DNA of 55,637 nucleotides, taken from positions 1 through 55,637 of the forward strand of contig NZ_JAKDJE010000012.1 of the NCBI RefSeq assembly GCF_030454045.1. The letters run 5' to 3'. Both the position numbers and the translations under genes were made by a program. The stretch comes from Psychrobacter sp. GTDB taxonomy: Bacteria > Pseudomonadota > Gammaproteobacteria > Pseudomonadales > Moraxellaceae. The notes below the pieces were generated by a model, which was not told the origin of the DNA, ran no database searches, and was given only the letters and a program-made list of their open reading frames with translations. Shown piece by piece: positions 19,231-28,831 of this stretch; position 1 is the first letter of the stretch, and every line of letters starts with the position of its first letter.

Positions 19231-19779
19231 GTGCATCTCCTAAGTGCGAAAGGCAGTAGCGGTTTTACGCTTGTTGAGCTAATGGTCACCGTTGCAATCT
19301 TAGCGATTGTCATTATGATTGCAACCCCTAGTATATTGACGCAGTTGGCACGTATGGAGGCTGAGCGCGTTAAAAGCCAATTAGAAACCACGCTCGCTTT
19401 GGCAAAAGCTGAAAGCTATATCAGTAGACAGAATGTATTGGTGTGCTTATCCAACGATGGACGACGCTGTCATAGAAATGCTGACAAAGCGCTTTTAGCT
19501 TTTATAGATAAAAATGACAATAAACGTTTTGATGCTCAAACAGACACCTTACTCACTCAAGAAAATCTGAACTTAAAATACAGTACGTTAAAGCTGAGGG
19601 TAGGTAGCAGACGGCATTATATTAAGTTTTGGGGTGACAGTGGTAAACCTCGAGGGCATTTTGGTCATATAAAGTATTGCCCTACCTCCACTTATAACCA
19701 ATCGATGTATCAAATCTCATTTAATCAAACAGGTATCATTAAGCATAAACGTAATTCAGACCACCCGACTGATTGTTGA
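19231..19779 (+). CDS. Type IV pilin-like protein (FimT/GspH family pseudopilin)
   Basis: The prepilin signature SSGFTLVELMVTVAILAIVI is present: cleavage is expected after Gly and methylation at Phe, with Glu5 present. The remainder resembles minor pseudopilins of type IV pilus or competence machinery (FimT/GspH). Two Cys pairs are plausible (VCLSNDGRRC and the C-terminal Cys residues). I chose GTG at 19231, which gives an 11-residue leader and an AAGGAG 12 bases upstream. An in-frame ATG at 19189 gives a 25-residue leader, and the frame stays open to 19081. No other pilus genes adjoin it. It converges on pdxJ. Confidence 0.8.
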   Translation: MHLLSAKGSSGFTLVELMVTVAILAIVIMIATPSILTQLARMEAERVKSQLETTLALAKAESYISRQNVLVCLSNDGRRCHRNADKALLAFIDKNDNKRFDAQTDTLLTQENLNLKYSTLKLRVGSRRHYIKFWGDSGKPRGHFGHIKYCPTSTYNQSMYQISFNQTGIIKHKRNSDHPTDC

Positions 19780-19800
19780 TTAAGACAATCTACTCATCAT

Positions 19801-20586
19801 TTATCTTTGAGTCTCTTTATGCATTGCCTGTTTCATCATGACGACTGCCTGCTCTAAACCAACAAAAACAGCATCTGCAATCAAAGCATGTCCTATATTT
19901 AACTCATAAATACCAGCGATCTGAGCAATAGCGCTGACATTATCACGAGTTAGACCATGGCCTGCATTGATGAGTAAGTGATTATTCAAACCCTGTGCGG
20001 TCGTCACTGCGTGCTTTATTCTATCTAACTCAGCGGTTTCTTTCGCTCTATCACCTGCTAGACCTGCTTCGGCGTAAGCGCCTGTATGCAACTCTATTGC
20101 GTCTGCGCCGCAAGCGATAGCAGCTTTAATTTGCTGCTCATTTGGATCAATGAATAAAGAAACCTTAATATCGAAAGCCTGCAGCTTACGTGTATATTCT
20201 TTTAGCCAGCTTATCTGACCTGCCACATCCAGACCACCTTCAGTGGTTAGCTCTTCGCGTTTTTCAGGCACCAAACATACCCAAAAAGGTTGCACTTCGC
20301 AGGCAATCGCTAGCATCTCGTCAGTTGCTGCCATCTCTAAATTCATTCTAGTTGCCAACTGCCCTGCCATCTCATAAACATCTGAGTCTTGAATATGACG
20401 ACGATCTTCACGTAAGTGTATAGTGATGCCATCTGCGCCTGATTGCTCACATAATAAGGCGGCAGCCAAAGGGCTTGGATAATTGACCCCGCGCGCTTGG
20501 CGCAGCGTTGCGACATGATCAATGTTGACACCCAATAATGGCTTTTTGACAGTATCGTCAGCGGCAGGTGATAAAGATGTCGTCAT
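19801..20586 (-). CDS. pdxJ: Pyridoxine 5'-phosphate synthase PdxJ
   Basis: A TIM-barrel enzyme of 261 residues that joins 1-deoxyxylulose 5-phosphate with 3-amino-2-oxopropyl phosphate in vitamin B6 synthesis. Characteristic segments are LGVNIDHVATLRQARG, GADGITIHLREDRRHI, ELHTGAYAEA and NAGHGLTRDN. A 17-residue polar extension precedes the core. AAGGAAG upstream of the ATG supports the start. It is the last gene of the conserved lepA-lepB-rnc-era-recO-pdxJ run, 115 bases after recO. Confidence 0.96.
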   Translation of the reverse strand: MTTSLSPAADDTVKKPLLGVNIDHVATLRQARGVNYPSPLAAALLCEQSGADGITIHLREDRRHIQDSDVYEMAGQLATRMNLEMAATDEMLAIACEVQPFWVCLVPEKREELTTEGGLDVAGQISWLKEYTRKLQAFDIKVSLFIDPNEQQIKAAIACGADAIELHTGAYAEAGLAGDRAKETAELDRIKHAVTTAQGLNNHLLINAGHGLTRDNVSAIAQIAGIYELNIGHALIADAVFVGLEQAVVMMKQAMHKETQR

Positions 20587-20701
20587 AAAACTTCCTTTTT
20601 ATTAAGAGGCTCGGCTACTTGATAAATGATATGAATAAAAATCTGCTTTAATACAATGCGAATCTTGATCTTGATTACATAGCATGAACACACGGATACG
20701 T

Positions 20702-21478
20702 TTACTGGTAACGCTGCTGCTGCTGCCATAGTAGCCGACTTTGTAGCGGTTGATAGTCAAGCAGATGATCAATCAAGTGGCGATGCAGTTTTGACCAATT
20801 ATTTAATGTCGCATCAGTGATACCAAGATATGCCATTTCGATGAGATCAATGCCCTTAAAAGCAGTCTGTCCAATAGTATCGTCTAACGGCTCAGATTCT
20901 GCCGCACTTTTTATAGTGGGCAGTAATCCTACATCTGGTAAAAAGCGATAAACATGGTCAGGTTCAATGGTATTTTCAAGATTATCATGCGTCAGCGTTA
21001 AGTTAAAACCGAGTTCATTGAACAAGTGCTGCTCAAATTGGCGCAAGCATAAACGAAGCTCATTACTACTTAGCAGGCGCTTGAGCTGCTGTAGGCTATC
21101 TTGATAATGCTGCCACAGTACCGGCATTGGGTCTTCGGTAGGCAATAATCGCCATAATATCTCATTAAGATACAAAGCAGCATATTGATGTTGACCACTA
21201 ATACTTTCGTAGGGCACTGATTTCAAGGTAGCAGATAAATTGTCTTCTGATAAGACGCCCACTTGATTAGCCGTTTGCGAGGTTATTTGAATTTGGCTGA
21301 ACGTTTTTAGGTCACGCTTGCCAGTTGCAAAAAGCTGTAAAGGCATAAAAAGTGGCGCGCCTTTCTTCCCAACACCATGAACCACGCCATGCTGCTGAGA
21401 AAAAAGATAATATAAAGCACGCCTTTCTTGATAAGGACGCTGATGTAATAGATAGCCGACTAACGCTTCGTTACGCAT
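20702..21478 (-). CDS. recO: DNA repair protein RecO
   Basis: 258 residues. The N-terminal OB-fold has EALVGYLLHQRPYQERRALYYLF, and a helical C-terminal half follows. RecO works with RecR/RecF to load RecA on SSB-coated single strands. The identification rests on the N-terminal pattern and on its position directly after era and before pdxJ, a very conserved order. The usual RecO zinc cysteines are not evident. GAGG about nine bases before the ATG supports the start. Confidence 0.9.
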   Translation of the reverse strand: MRNEALVGYLLHQRPYQERRALYYLFSQQHGVVHGVGKKGAPLFMPLQLFATGKRDLKTFSQIQITSQTANQVGVLSEDNLSATLKSVPYESISGQHQYAALYLNEILWRLLPTEDPMPVLWQHYQDSLQQLKRLLSSNELRLCLRQFEQHLFNELGFNLTLTHDNLENTIEPDHVYRFLPDVGLLPTIKSAAESEPLDDTIGQTAFKGIDLIEMAYLGITDATLNNWSKLHRHLIDHLLDYQPLQSRLLWQQQQRYQ

Positions 21479-21541
21479 TGTTTATTACCTCAGCATTGAG
21501 TAGATGGACATGCTCCTTGTCATACTACTCTTTGAATACCA

Positions 21542-22648
21542 CTAATACCCCAAACTGGTCAGCGCACGCTCATCATCAGACCAACCGCGTTTTACTTTGA
21601 CCCATAATGTCAACATGATTTTTTTGCCAAATAGCTGCTCCATGTCTTTACGAGCATCCATACCGACTTGCTTAATACGCTGACCTTTATCACCAATGAC
21701 AATGGCTTTTTGACCACCACGCTCTACAAATATTGTTGCATCAATAAAAGTACAGGCTTTGCGGGGGCGTCCTGTTTTTGGATCAGTGTGTGCAGGCTCG
21801 TCTTTAAACGCGTCGATCTGTACCGTTAAATCATATGGCACCTCATCACCTGCACTACGCATGATTTTTTCGCGAATGATTTCACTCGCTAAAAATCGCT
21901 CTGAGCGATCCGTGATTTGTTCTGTATCGTAAATAGGTGCGGCAATAGGCAGATGAGAGGCAATGACTTCTTGTAAACGATCTAAGTTTTGGTTTTTAAG
22001 CGCCGATACTGGAACGATATCAGCAAAGTCAAAACTTTCATTAAAGGTTTCAATAAGCGGCAATACGCTGCCTTTATCTTTTAAAGTATCTGATTTATTA
22101 ATGACCAGTACGATCGTTAAATCGGTCTCACCAAGCTTTTGCAGCGTCAATAGATCATCATCACGCCACTGATCTGAGTCAACAACAAATAAAACCAAAT
22201 CAACATCAACTAAAGCGGATACTGCCGCTTTGTTCATACGCTCATTAATCGCACGTACTTCATTGCGATGGATACCTGGCGTATCGACAAACACAGCTTG
22301 CATTTCATGGTTTGACAAAATACCATGAATACGGTGGCGAGTCGTCTGCGGTTTACGTGAGGTAATTGATAATTTTTGACCCAATAAATGGTTCATCAAC
22401 GTTGACTTACCGACGTTTGGGCGTCCAACGATGGCCACATAGCCTGATCTAAAATCATCAGCCAACTGGGCACTACCACTTGGTGCAAAAAACTCTTCAA
22501 TCGCCAGATCGTTTTCTAGTGTGATATCTTCTACGCTATCGTTCGCAGTCGCTTCGATATTAGATTGGCTTAAATCATTCGCGGTGTTTTCTGTCATATT
22601 TTGAATACTGTCTTCGTTATTTGATGGCAAATCAGTGTGATTGCTCAT
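21542..22648 (-). CDS. era: GTPase Era
   Basis: A 16S rRNA-binding GTPase essential for 30S maturation. G1 is GRPNVGKST near residue 75, with DTPGIHR (G3) and NKSDTL (G4). The C-terminal KH domain has IVIGDKGQRIKQVG. At 368 residues it carries an acidic, low-complexity N-terminal extension of about 65 residues absent from E. coli Era (301). It lies between rnc and recO on the same strand; the 202-base gap to rnc may hold a secondary promoter, but I could not define one. Confidence 0.95.
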   Translation of the reverse strand: MSNHTDLPSNNEDSIQNMTENTANDLSQSNIEATANDSVEDITLENDLAIEEFFAPSGSAQLADDFRSGYVAIVGRPNVGKSTLMNHLLGQKLSITSRKPQTTRHRIHGILSNHEMQAVFVDTPGIHRNEVRAINERMNKAAVSALVDVDLVLFVVDSDQWRDDDLLTLQKLGETDLTIVLVINKSDTLKDKGSVLPLIETFNESFDFADIVPVSALKNQNLDRLQEVIASHLPIAAPIYDTEQITDRSERFLASEIIREKIMRSAGDEVPYDLTVQIDAFKDEPAHTDPKTGRPRKACTFIDATIFVERGGQKAIVIGDKGQRIKQVGMDARKDMEQLFGKKIMLTLWVKVKRGWSDDERALTSLGY

Positions 22649-22850
22649 AAGTTAATCCTATAGGGGTTATGTCCAACCAAGCGTTATTTGGCAGCTTGTT
22701 CATATCGTTATATTAGATATGGGTTGGTAATATTTGGCGTTCTAAAATCTATAATTTGTGAGGTCAGTTGTACCAATGCTCTAAAAAATCATTATTCAAA
22801 AATGATATTACAAATATAAAAAGAGGCTCGTAATTATTTACAGATATTGA

Positions 22851-23648
22851 TTAAGAGCGTTTTTTAACTGACCCTGTGAGTTTATGCAACTGATTGATCA
22901 TAAGCTCGGCGGCTTTTTGCTCAGCAATACGGCGGCTTTCGCCAGACTCGGTGATATCAGGGCAGTTTTGGATATTGACATGGCAGCGCACCACAAATAT
23001 TTGATGGGGAGCATTACCACGTGTTTCCATAAGCTCATAGTTTGGCAAATCAAACTGCTTAGATTGCAACCATTCCTGCAAACGACTCTTCGCATCTTTT
23101 AGTGCTTTTTGATCATTGACGTTGTCAATCAAGTCACCATACCAAGACAATACGCAATGACGAGTAATCTCCATATCTTGGCTATCTAAATAAATAGCAC
23201 CAATCAAAGACTCTACTGCATCTGCCAATATAGAAGCTCGATTGCGACCACCACCTTTACGTTCACCCACGCCCAATATGAGATGGTTGGACAGCTCCAA
23301 GTTTTGAGCAATGATGACCAACGATTCTTGGCGCACCAAAGTTGCACGCATACGAGTCAAACGACCTTCATTTTGATTAGGGTAACGATGGTATAAAGCC
23401 TCGCCTACAATCATTCCTAAGAGTGCATCACCCAAAAACTCTAGGCGCTCATAGTTTTTTTTGCTATCAAATGAGCGGTGCGTCAAGGCAAGTTTTGGCA
23501 GGCCCACGTTATTAAAAACATAGCCCAGCTTACGGGTCAATACCGCTAACCGCTGCGTGAACTCTGAGCTAACTACAGGCGTATCAACAGGCGTGCTATT
23601 TTTTTTGGAAGTAAGGACCGCTTGGGAATGTTGCGAAGTTGGTTTCAT
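22851..23648 (-). CDS. rnc: Ribonuclease III
   Basis: A double-strand RNA endonuclease that processes rRNA precursors and some mRNAs. The signature ERLEFLGDALLGMIVGEAL is near residue 68, and a second acidic cluster ILADAVESLIGAIYLD near 140 supplies the metal-binding Asp/Glu. The C-terminal double-strand RNA-binding domain covers about 183-255. At 265 residues it has an N-terminal tail of about 30 residues compared with E. coli (226). It lies between the DUF4845 gene and era. Confidence 0.96.
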   Translation of the reverse strand: MKPTSQHSQAVLTSKKNSTPVDTPVVSSEFTQRLAVLTRKLGYVFNNVGLPKLALTHRSFDSKKNYERLEFLGDALLGMIVGEALYHRYPNQNEGRLTRMRATLVRQESLVIIAQNLELSNHLILGVGERKGGGRNRASILADAVESLIGAIYLDSQDMEITRHCVLSWYGDLIDNVNDQKALKDAKSRLQEWLQSKQFDLPNYELMETRGNAPHQIFVVRCHVNIQNCPDITESGESRRIAEQKAAELMINQLHKLTGSVKKRS

Positions 23649-23748
23649 GCGTGGCTTGTGGTTATCCCTTCTGTTTTACAGAGTTAGTTTGATAAAGATA
23701 TATAGAATTTTAAAGGAACAGTAGTGTACCATCCCCTATCACGACAAT

Positions 23749-24141
23749 TTATTCTGCGGTCGCCATATCAATGTTTCCTTCGAAACGATTGACGATATCG
23801 ACATTGCCAAAAAAATTATTGGTGACGGCATATTCTTTATGAATGGCCAATTGGCCTGTTTTTTTGTTGGTGAACGTAATAACATCTTCTGCATTAGTAT
23901 CATAGTCAGCATTTATAGATAGCTGTTTATTAACGCGCTCAACAAATTGCTTGGCAGTTTCGTTATTGTCATTGGCAACTTTGAGCTCTGTACTCAAAAG
24001 TTTCGTGAGCTGATAGTCACCTATTTGAGCAGGAACGATGGCAACCATCAGCTTGACAGCAATGCCTAACATCATAATAATGAGAACGACATTTGTCACA
24101 CTAGCGCCGCGCTGCGTGGCAAGACCAGATAATTGCTGCAT
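23749..24141 (-). CDS. DUF4845-type small membrane protein
   Basis: 130 residues with one N-terminal transmembrane segment (GASVTNVVLIIMMLGIAVKLMVAIVP) and a soluble remainder. It fits DUF4845, a family of unknown role regularly encoded between lepB and rnc in gamma-proteobacteria. The N-terminus resembles a pilin-type hydrophobic helix but lacks a clean prepilin cleavage motif. It is probably part of the lepB-rnc transcript (130 bases after lepB, 100 before rnc). Confidence 0.82.
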   Translation of the reverse strand: MQQLSGLATQRGASVTNVVLIIMMLGIAVKLMVAIVPAQIGDYQLTKLLSTELKVANDNNETAKQFVERVNKQLSINADYDTNAEDVITFTNKKTGQLAIHKEYAVTNNFFGNVDIVNRFEGNIDMATAE

Positions 24142-24271
24142 TATGATACCCCTCTACAGATAGATGACTATTTTTGACAGCTATCTGTATAGTAGACAGC
24201 CGTTTATTTGATAGCAACGATATTAGCATAAAACTATTATCGATAACTCAATCAATAGAGTACTCATGGTA

Positions 24272-25174
24272 TTAATCAATGGTACCATTACGCTCGAAAG
24301 TTGGTAAGTTTAATCCTGGTGGTTTATGCATCCAAATATAGACCGCTTTACCCGCTAAATTTTCATCAGGAACAAATCCCCAGAACCTGCCATCTGCACT
24401 GCGATCACGGTTGTCACCCATCACAAAATAATGACCTTCTGGTACTTTAATGCGCCACTCTGTCCCCTCTGAGCTTACCACTTCTGGCGACTCTTGCTGT
24501 AAAAAAGGCGCATATTGGGCACTGTTCATCCCTTTTAGATAGCGAACCAAGTGCTGGTTCTCACCCTGCGTTTCTTGGAAGTACTGCGCGGCGCCTTCTT
24601 CTTGCTGACCCATCGCAGCCGCGCTTTCTTCTGTCAGCACCTCGCCTGGACCCATCTGTCCTGGCAGATAAAGCTGTGATGTCAATTCAGCATTGGCTGA
24701 AAAATCGATAGGCGTTGTTTTTACGGGTACATCGTTAATAGAAAGCTTGCCTTGACTGTAGCTCACCGTATCGCCTGGCAAGCCAATCAAGCGTTTAATA
24801 TAGTAAATGCTTGGGTTTTCAGGATAGCGAAATACCACCACATCACCAGGCTCAGGTGATCCTGTATCCAACACCTTGTTGTAAGTCAGCGGTAAGCGGA
24901 CGCCATAAGCATATTTATTGACTGCAATGAAATCGCCCGTATATAGCGTTGGCACCATGGAAGAAGATGGAATATTAAAAGGCTCAATCAAAAATGAGCG
25001 TACGATCAATACGACGGCCAACACAGGAAAAAAATCATAGGCCCATCGCACTAACAGGCTCTCTTGACCTCGACCGCGAGTTTTGCGCTGCTTGAGTGCC
25101 AGCTTATCTAGCAGCCAGACAATTCCTAAGCCTATGGTCAACGGCACTAAAATTAAATTGAAATCAAAATCCAT
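24272..25174 (-). CDS. lepB: Signal peptidase I (LepB)
   Basis: A 300-residue inner-membrane serine-lysine protease that removes Sec and Tat signal peptides. Two N-terminal transmembrane segments (about 5-22 and 45-65) are followed by the catalytic Ser in IPSSSMVPTL (near 71) and the Lys in YYIKRLIGLPGD (near 127). Box E is GHYFVMGDNRDRSADGRFWG. A Gln/Glu-rich insert near 170-210 enlarges the periplasmic domain. It is 102 bases downstream of lepA, the usual neighbour. Confidence 0.96.
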   Translation of the reverse strand: MDFDFNLILVPLTIGLGIVWLLDKLALKQRKTRGRGQESLLVRWAYDFFPVLAVVLIVRSFLIEPFNIPSSSMVPTLYTGDFIAVNKYAYGVRLPLTYNKVLDTGSPEPGDVVVFRYPENPSIYYIKRLIGLPGDTVSYSQGKLSINDVPVKTTPIDFSANAELTSQLYLPGQMGPGEVLTEESAAAMGQQEEGAAQYFQETQGENQHLVRYLKGMNSAQYAPFLQQESPEVVSSEGTEWRIKVPEGHYFVMGDNRDRSADGRFWGFVPDENLAGKAVYIWMHKPPGLNLPTFERNGTID

Positions 25175-25276
25175 ACCAAATTGCCTATTAACGTGCTGTT
25201 TGTCTAGTTGCTTTGATCAAAAAACTGACGACATTCAACTGTTATGTACCAGAACTCTCTCAGATAAAGCGATGTA

Positions 25277-27076
25277 TTAACTGTCCACTTGTAAAACAGC
25301 CAAGAAGGCTTCTTGTGGAATCTCCACACTACCCACTTGTTTCATACGTTTTTTACCTGCTTTTTGCTTAGACAACAGCTTTTTCTTACGCGATACGTCA
25401 CCGCCATAACATTTGGCCAAGACATCTTTACGCATGGCTTTTACCGTACTACGACCAATGATCTGACTACCAATTGCGGCTTGAATCGCCACGTCAAACA
25501 TCTGACGTGGAATCAGCTCTTTCATCTTGCTCACCAATTGATTACCGCGGAAACGTGCTTGGTCTTGATGTACAATCATTGCCAAGGCATCCACCTTTTC
25601 ACCGTTGATTAGTACATCCACTTTGACCAATTTGTCCACTTGATAACGATCAAAATTATAATCCAATGACGCAAAGCCACGCGAGACTGACTTTAGGCGA
25701 TCAAAGAAGTCCATGACCACCTCACCCATCGGAATATCAAAGATAACCTGAACCTGCTTACCCATGAAGCGCATATCGACCTGTACACCGCGGCGCTCAA
25801 TACATAGGGTCATGACGTTACCCAAGTAATCTTGCGGTACTAAAATCTGACAGCGGGCAATTGGCTCACGGAACTCTTCAATATTGTTAGGCTCAGGCAG
25901 TCTTGATGGATTATCAACATAGATGACTTCACCGCCTTTCTTTTCAATCTCATAGATAACTGAAGGCGCAGTGGTGATCAAATCCAAGTCATACTCGCGC
26001 TCTAGGCGTTCTTGGATAATCTCCATATGCAGCATGCCCAAAAAGCCACAACGAAAGCCAAAGCCTAACGCGTCTGAAGTATCAGGCTCAAAAAATAATG
26101 ACGCATCGTTGATTTGCAATTTCTGCAGCGCTTCACGGAATTTTTCAAAATCACTCGAATCGACTGGGAACATGCCTGCATATACTTGTGGCGTGATCTG
26201 TTTAAAACCTGGGATACGATCAACATCAGGCGTACTGGCATGCGTAATCGTATCGCCAACTGGTGCGCCTGCAATATCTTTGATACCAGCGATAACAAAG
26301 CCTACTTCACCAGCTTCTAAAATACCCGTATCGACAGGTTTGGGCGTGAATACCCCGATAGAGCTTACTGGATGAGCATCGCCCGTTGATTTGATATAAA
26401 TCTTATCGCCTTTTTTTACCGTCCCTTCACGTACGCGAACCAGTGAGACCACACCCAGATAACTGTCAAACCATGAGTCAATAATGAGCGCTTGTAGGGG
26501 TGCTTCACGATCACCAGTTGGCGCTGGAATGAATTCAACCAAGGCTTCTAATAGGTTATCCACCCCAAGACCAGATTTCGCTGAAACACGAGGGGCATCA
26601 ATGGCTTCTATTCCGATAATATCTTCAATTTCTTGAATAACACGCTCAGGCTCGACTTGTGGCAAATCAATTTTATTAAGGACTGCCATCACCTCTAAAC
26701 CTTGGTCCACTGCCGTATAGCAATTGGCAACCGACTGCGCCTCAACGCCTTGAGCGGCATCAACAACCAATAGCGCGCCTTCACACGCGGCTAATGAGCG
26801 CGATACTTCATAAGAAAAATCGACGTGACCTGGCGTATCGATAAAGTTTAGCTGATAACGCTCACCATTAGGATGGTCATAATATAGCGTGACCGACTGC
26901 GCTTTAATGGTGATACCGCGCTCACGCTCGATGTCCATAGAGTCAAGCACTTGCGCCTGCATCTCACGATCTTGCAGCGCGCCGCACATTTGAATAAAAC
27001 GATCAGCAAGGGTCGACTTGCCATGATCAATGTGGGCAATGATAGAAAAATTACGAATATTGGCTAATGCAGTCAC
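25277..27076 (-). CDS. lepA: Elongation factor 4 (LepA)
   Basis: A 599-residue translational GTPase (EF4) that acts on ribosomes in initiation or back-translocation. G1 is AHIDHGKST near residue 13, G3 DTPGHVDFSYE and G4 NKIDLPQ. The LepA-specific C-terminal domain has KCYGGDVSRKKKLL and KQKAGKKRMK. Length is typical. It leads the lepA-pdxJ gene run. The 373 bases upstream presumably hold its promoter. Confidence 0.97.
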   Translation of the reverse strand: MTALANIRNFSIIAHIDHGKSTLADRFIQMCGALQDREMQAQVLDSMDIERERGITIKAQSVTLYYDHPNGERYQLNFIDTPGHVDFSYEVSRSLAACEGALLVVDAAQGVEAQSVANCYTAVDQGLEVMAVLNKIDLPQVEPERVIQEIEDIIGIEAIDAPRVSAKSGLGVDNLLEALVEFIPAPTGDREAPLQALIIDSWFDSYLGVVSLVRVREGTVKKGDKIYIKSTGDAHPVSSIGVFTPKPVDTGILEAGEVGFVIAGIKDIAGAPVGDTITHASTPDVDRIPGFKQITPQVYAGMFPVDSSDFEKFREALQKLQINDASLFFEPDTSDALGFGFRCGFLGMLHMEIIQERLEREYDLDLITTAPSVIYEIEKKGGEVIYVDNPSRLPEPNNIEEFREPIARCQILVPQDYLGNVMTLCIERRGVQVDMRFMGKQVQVIFDIPMGEVVMDFFDRLKSVSRGFASLDYNFDRYQVDKLVKVDVLINGEKVDALAMIVHQDQARFRGNQLVSKMKELIPRQMFDVAIQAAIGSQIIGRSTVKAMRKDVLAKCYGGDVSRKKKLLSKQKAGKKRMKQVGSVEIPQEAFLAVLQVDS

Positions 27077-27449
27077 AAAGCGCCTACTAAATTAAGGGTG
27101 ATAGAATAATAAAAATAAAGAACGAATATGGTTAGGTGCAATCGATAAGATACTTTTGCATCGTTAAGAAATGGACTATTAAAACCAGCTGATGTCACTA
27201 ATGTCATCAACAAGCATATACAGTCAAGCCTGTTAAGCTCTTATGCGCACGCATGAAAGAGTATTCTAGCAGTTTTCAACCACAAAGTAAGGCGATTTTA
27301 GTAGCAGCGGCATGATTTGCAAGTGAAGCAAAGCATTTATAAACAATTCTGTCAGAGATAAAATCGGGAAATAGAGAGATCTCAAAGCGCATTGATCTAT
27401 AGACTCTTTATAAAACCATGCACCCAGTCAAATACAAGACTTTGGCAAG
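27077..27449. other. Gap between kpsS and lepA
   Basis: 373 bases between the capsule cluster end and the start of lepA. Both neighbours are on the minus strand, so it should hold the lepA promoter, but I cannot point to a convincing one. No hairpin terminator was seen immediately after kpsS, nor any RNA gene. Confidence 0.4.
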
Positions 27450-28691
27450 CTATTTTGGCAAGCCATTTTTGGACAAATTATCTTCCATGTTTTCATGGCC
27501 TTGATGTAGATATTTATACATCCATGGTGATCTGCCATAAAAGGCGCCATTTATCTGCGTTTGTTCTATCAAGTATTCACGAAACCTGAGGTAAAACTCA
27601 TTGTCTGGAGTCTTGGGCTGCTGCCAAAAGTCTTTGAGTGGCTGCGAGTCTGTGAGTTTAGGTGTATCGTAAATTGCGCGGCCCATTACTTTGGTCGGTT
27701 TTTTATGATAGACCGATTGTAGGCCTGTCGTACTGTTGATAGTGACCATACCGATGCTATATTTTATAAGGGTGGGCAGATGCATATCACAGCCATAAAA
27801 CACACGATGTGCCACTTGATAACGCTCAGCCAAACTCGCGACTAGCTCACGATAATCCCGATGACCGCGATCTAAGGGGTGATGTTTGAATACAAGCAGG
27901 TGCTGTGTATCGGCATGATGGGCAAAGCTTGCAATAGCTTCATCAATGAACTGCACCACATCACGATAATCACTATGATGCGTGATCTGTGAATCATTAT
28001 GTACTTGCAAACTGATCAAAAAGTAATTATTGCCATTCTTTTTAGTCAGTTTATTTTGCAGTTGCTTATCTGGTATATAGCCCTTTAGTTTACGCCATGG
28101 TGCTTTGAGCCAAGCTATCGCTTCTTGCCACGCCGTCATGCCGCGATAATGCGAATAGTGCGGATAACGTCTTTTGTAGAGCCAAGTCATAACATAGTAG
28201 ACGATAGCGGCAATGCTCAGACGATAAAAACGATTGTGGGTATATAACGGCTTATCATTGGCTTTTTTTAAAGCCTTAATGTCTTCTATGTTTAAGCGCG
28301 AATAACCGTTGATACCGTGTTCTTGCAAAGTGATGTAATCAGGCCGCAAATACCCTTCTTCAAATACAAAAAATGAGATGCATACTTGCTCACTCACACA
28401 TGCCGCTTGTGTATGATGCGGGCGGCAATCACCAAAACACACAATGGCATCAATACCATGCTCTTTAATAAACGCCTGTAGCCAAGCAGTGAACTGCGCT
28501 AAAGTATCGGTATATTCATAAGTATTATCATGACGGTAGAAAAAAGCATCACCAGCATTAAAGTTAATTTTACTGACTTTAATATCTTGTGTTTGCAAAA
28601 ATGAGGCAAAGCGGTTAAAAAATCCGCCCATTTTCCCCTGTAGCAGCAAAACGTGTCGATGAGTGAGCAAGTGAGACATCGAAGCTACCAT
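27450..28691 (-). CDS. kpsS: Capsule Kdo-linker glycosyltransferase KpsS
   Basis: 413 residues. In group 2 capsules KpsS adds the first beta-Kdo to lysophosphatidylglycerol and KpsC extends the linker. Family features are the start HRHVLLLQGKMGGFFNRFA, the segment GDCRPHHTQA near residue 87, FVFEEGYLRPDYITLQEHG near 125 and a late HHPLDRGHRDY. Two start codons are close (28691 and 28679) and neither has a good ribosome binding site. It is the last gene of the kps set, about 140 bases after kpsC. Confidence 0.9.
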   Translation of the reverse strand: MVASMSHLLTHRHVLLLQGKMGGFFNRFASFLQTQDIKVSKINFNAGDAFFYRHDNTYEYTDTLAQFTAWLQAFIKEHGIDAIVCFGDCRPHHTQAACVSEQVCISFFVFEEGYLRPDYITLQEHGINGYSRLNIEDIKALKKANDKPLYTHNRFYRLSIAAIVYYVMTWLYKRRYPHYSHYRGMTAWQEAIAWLKAPWRKLKGYIPDKQLQNKLTKKNGNNYFLISLQVHNDSQITHHSDYRDVVQFIDEAIASFAHHADTQHLLVFKHHPLDRGHRDYRELVASLAERYQVAHRVFYGCDMHLPTLIKYSIGMVTINSTTGLQSVYHKKPTKVMGRAIYDTPKLTDSQPLKDFWQQPKTPDNEFYLRFREYLIEQTQINGAFYGRSPWMYKYLHQGHENMEDNLSKNGLPK

Positions 28692-28831
28692 AGTACGGGG
28701 CTACCATTAAATGAGAGGGAATATATAAAACAGCGATAGGTTATCTATACATCACGTTATATAGTATAAAAATGATTATACCGAAAAAGCACCCAGTTGT
28801 CGCAATGGAATGAGAGGATGCTCAAAGTCAG

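Noticed and set aside
19771..19790. GATTGT/ACAATC hairpin at the pseudopilin stop as a terminator
   Set aside because: The stem is only six base pairs, overlaps the stop codon and has no T-run.
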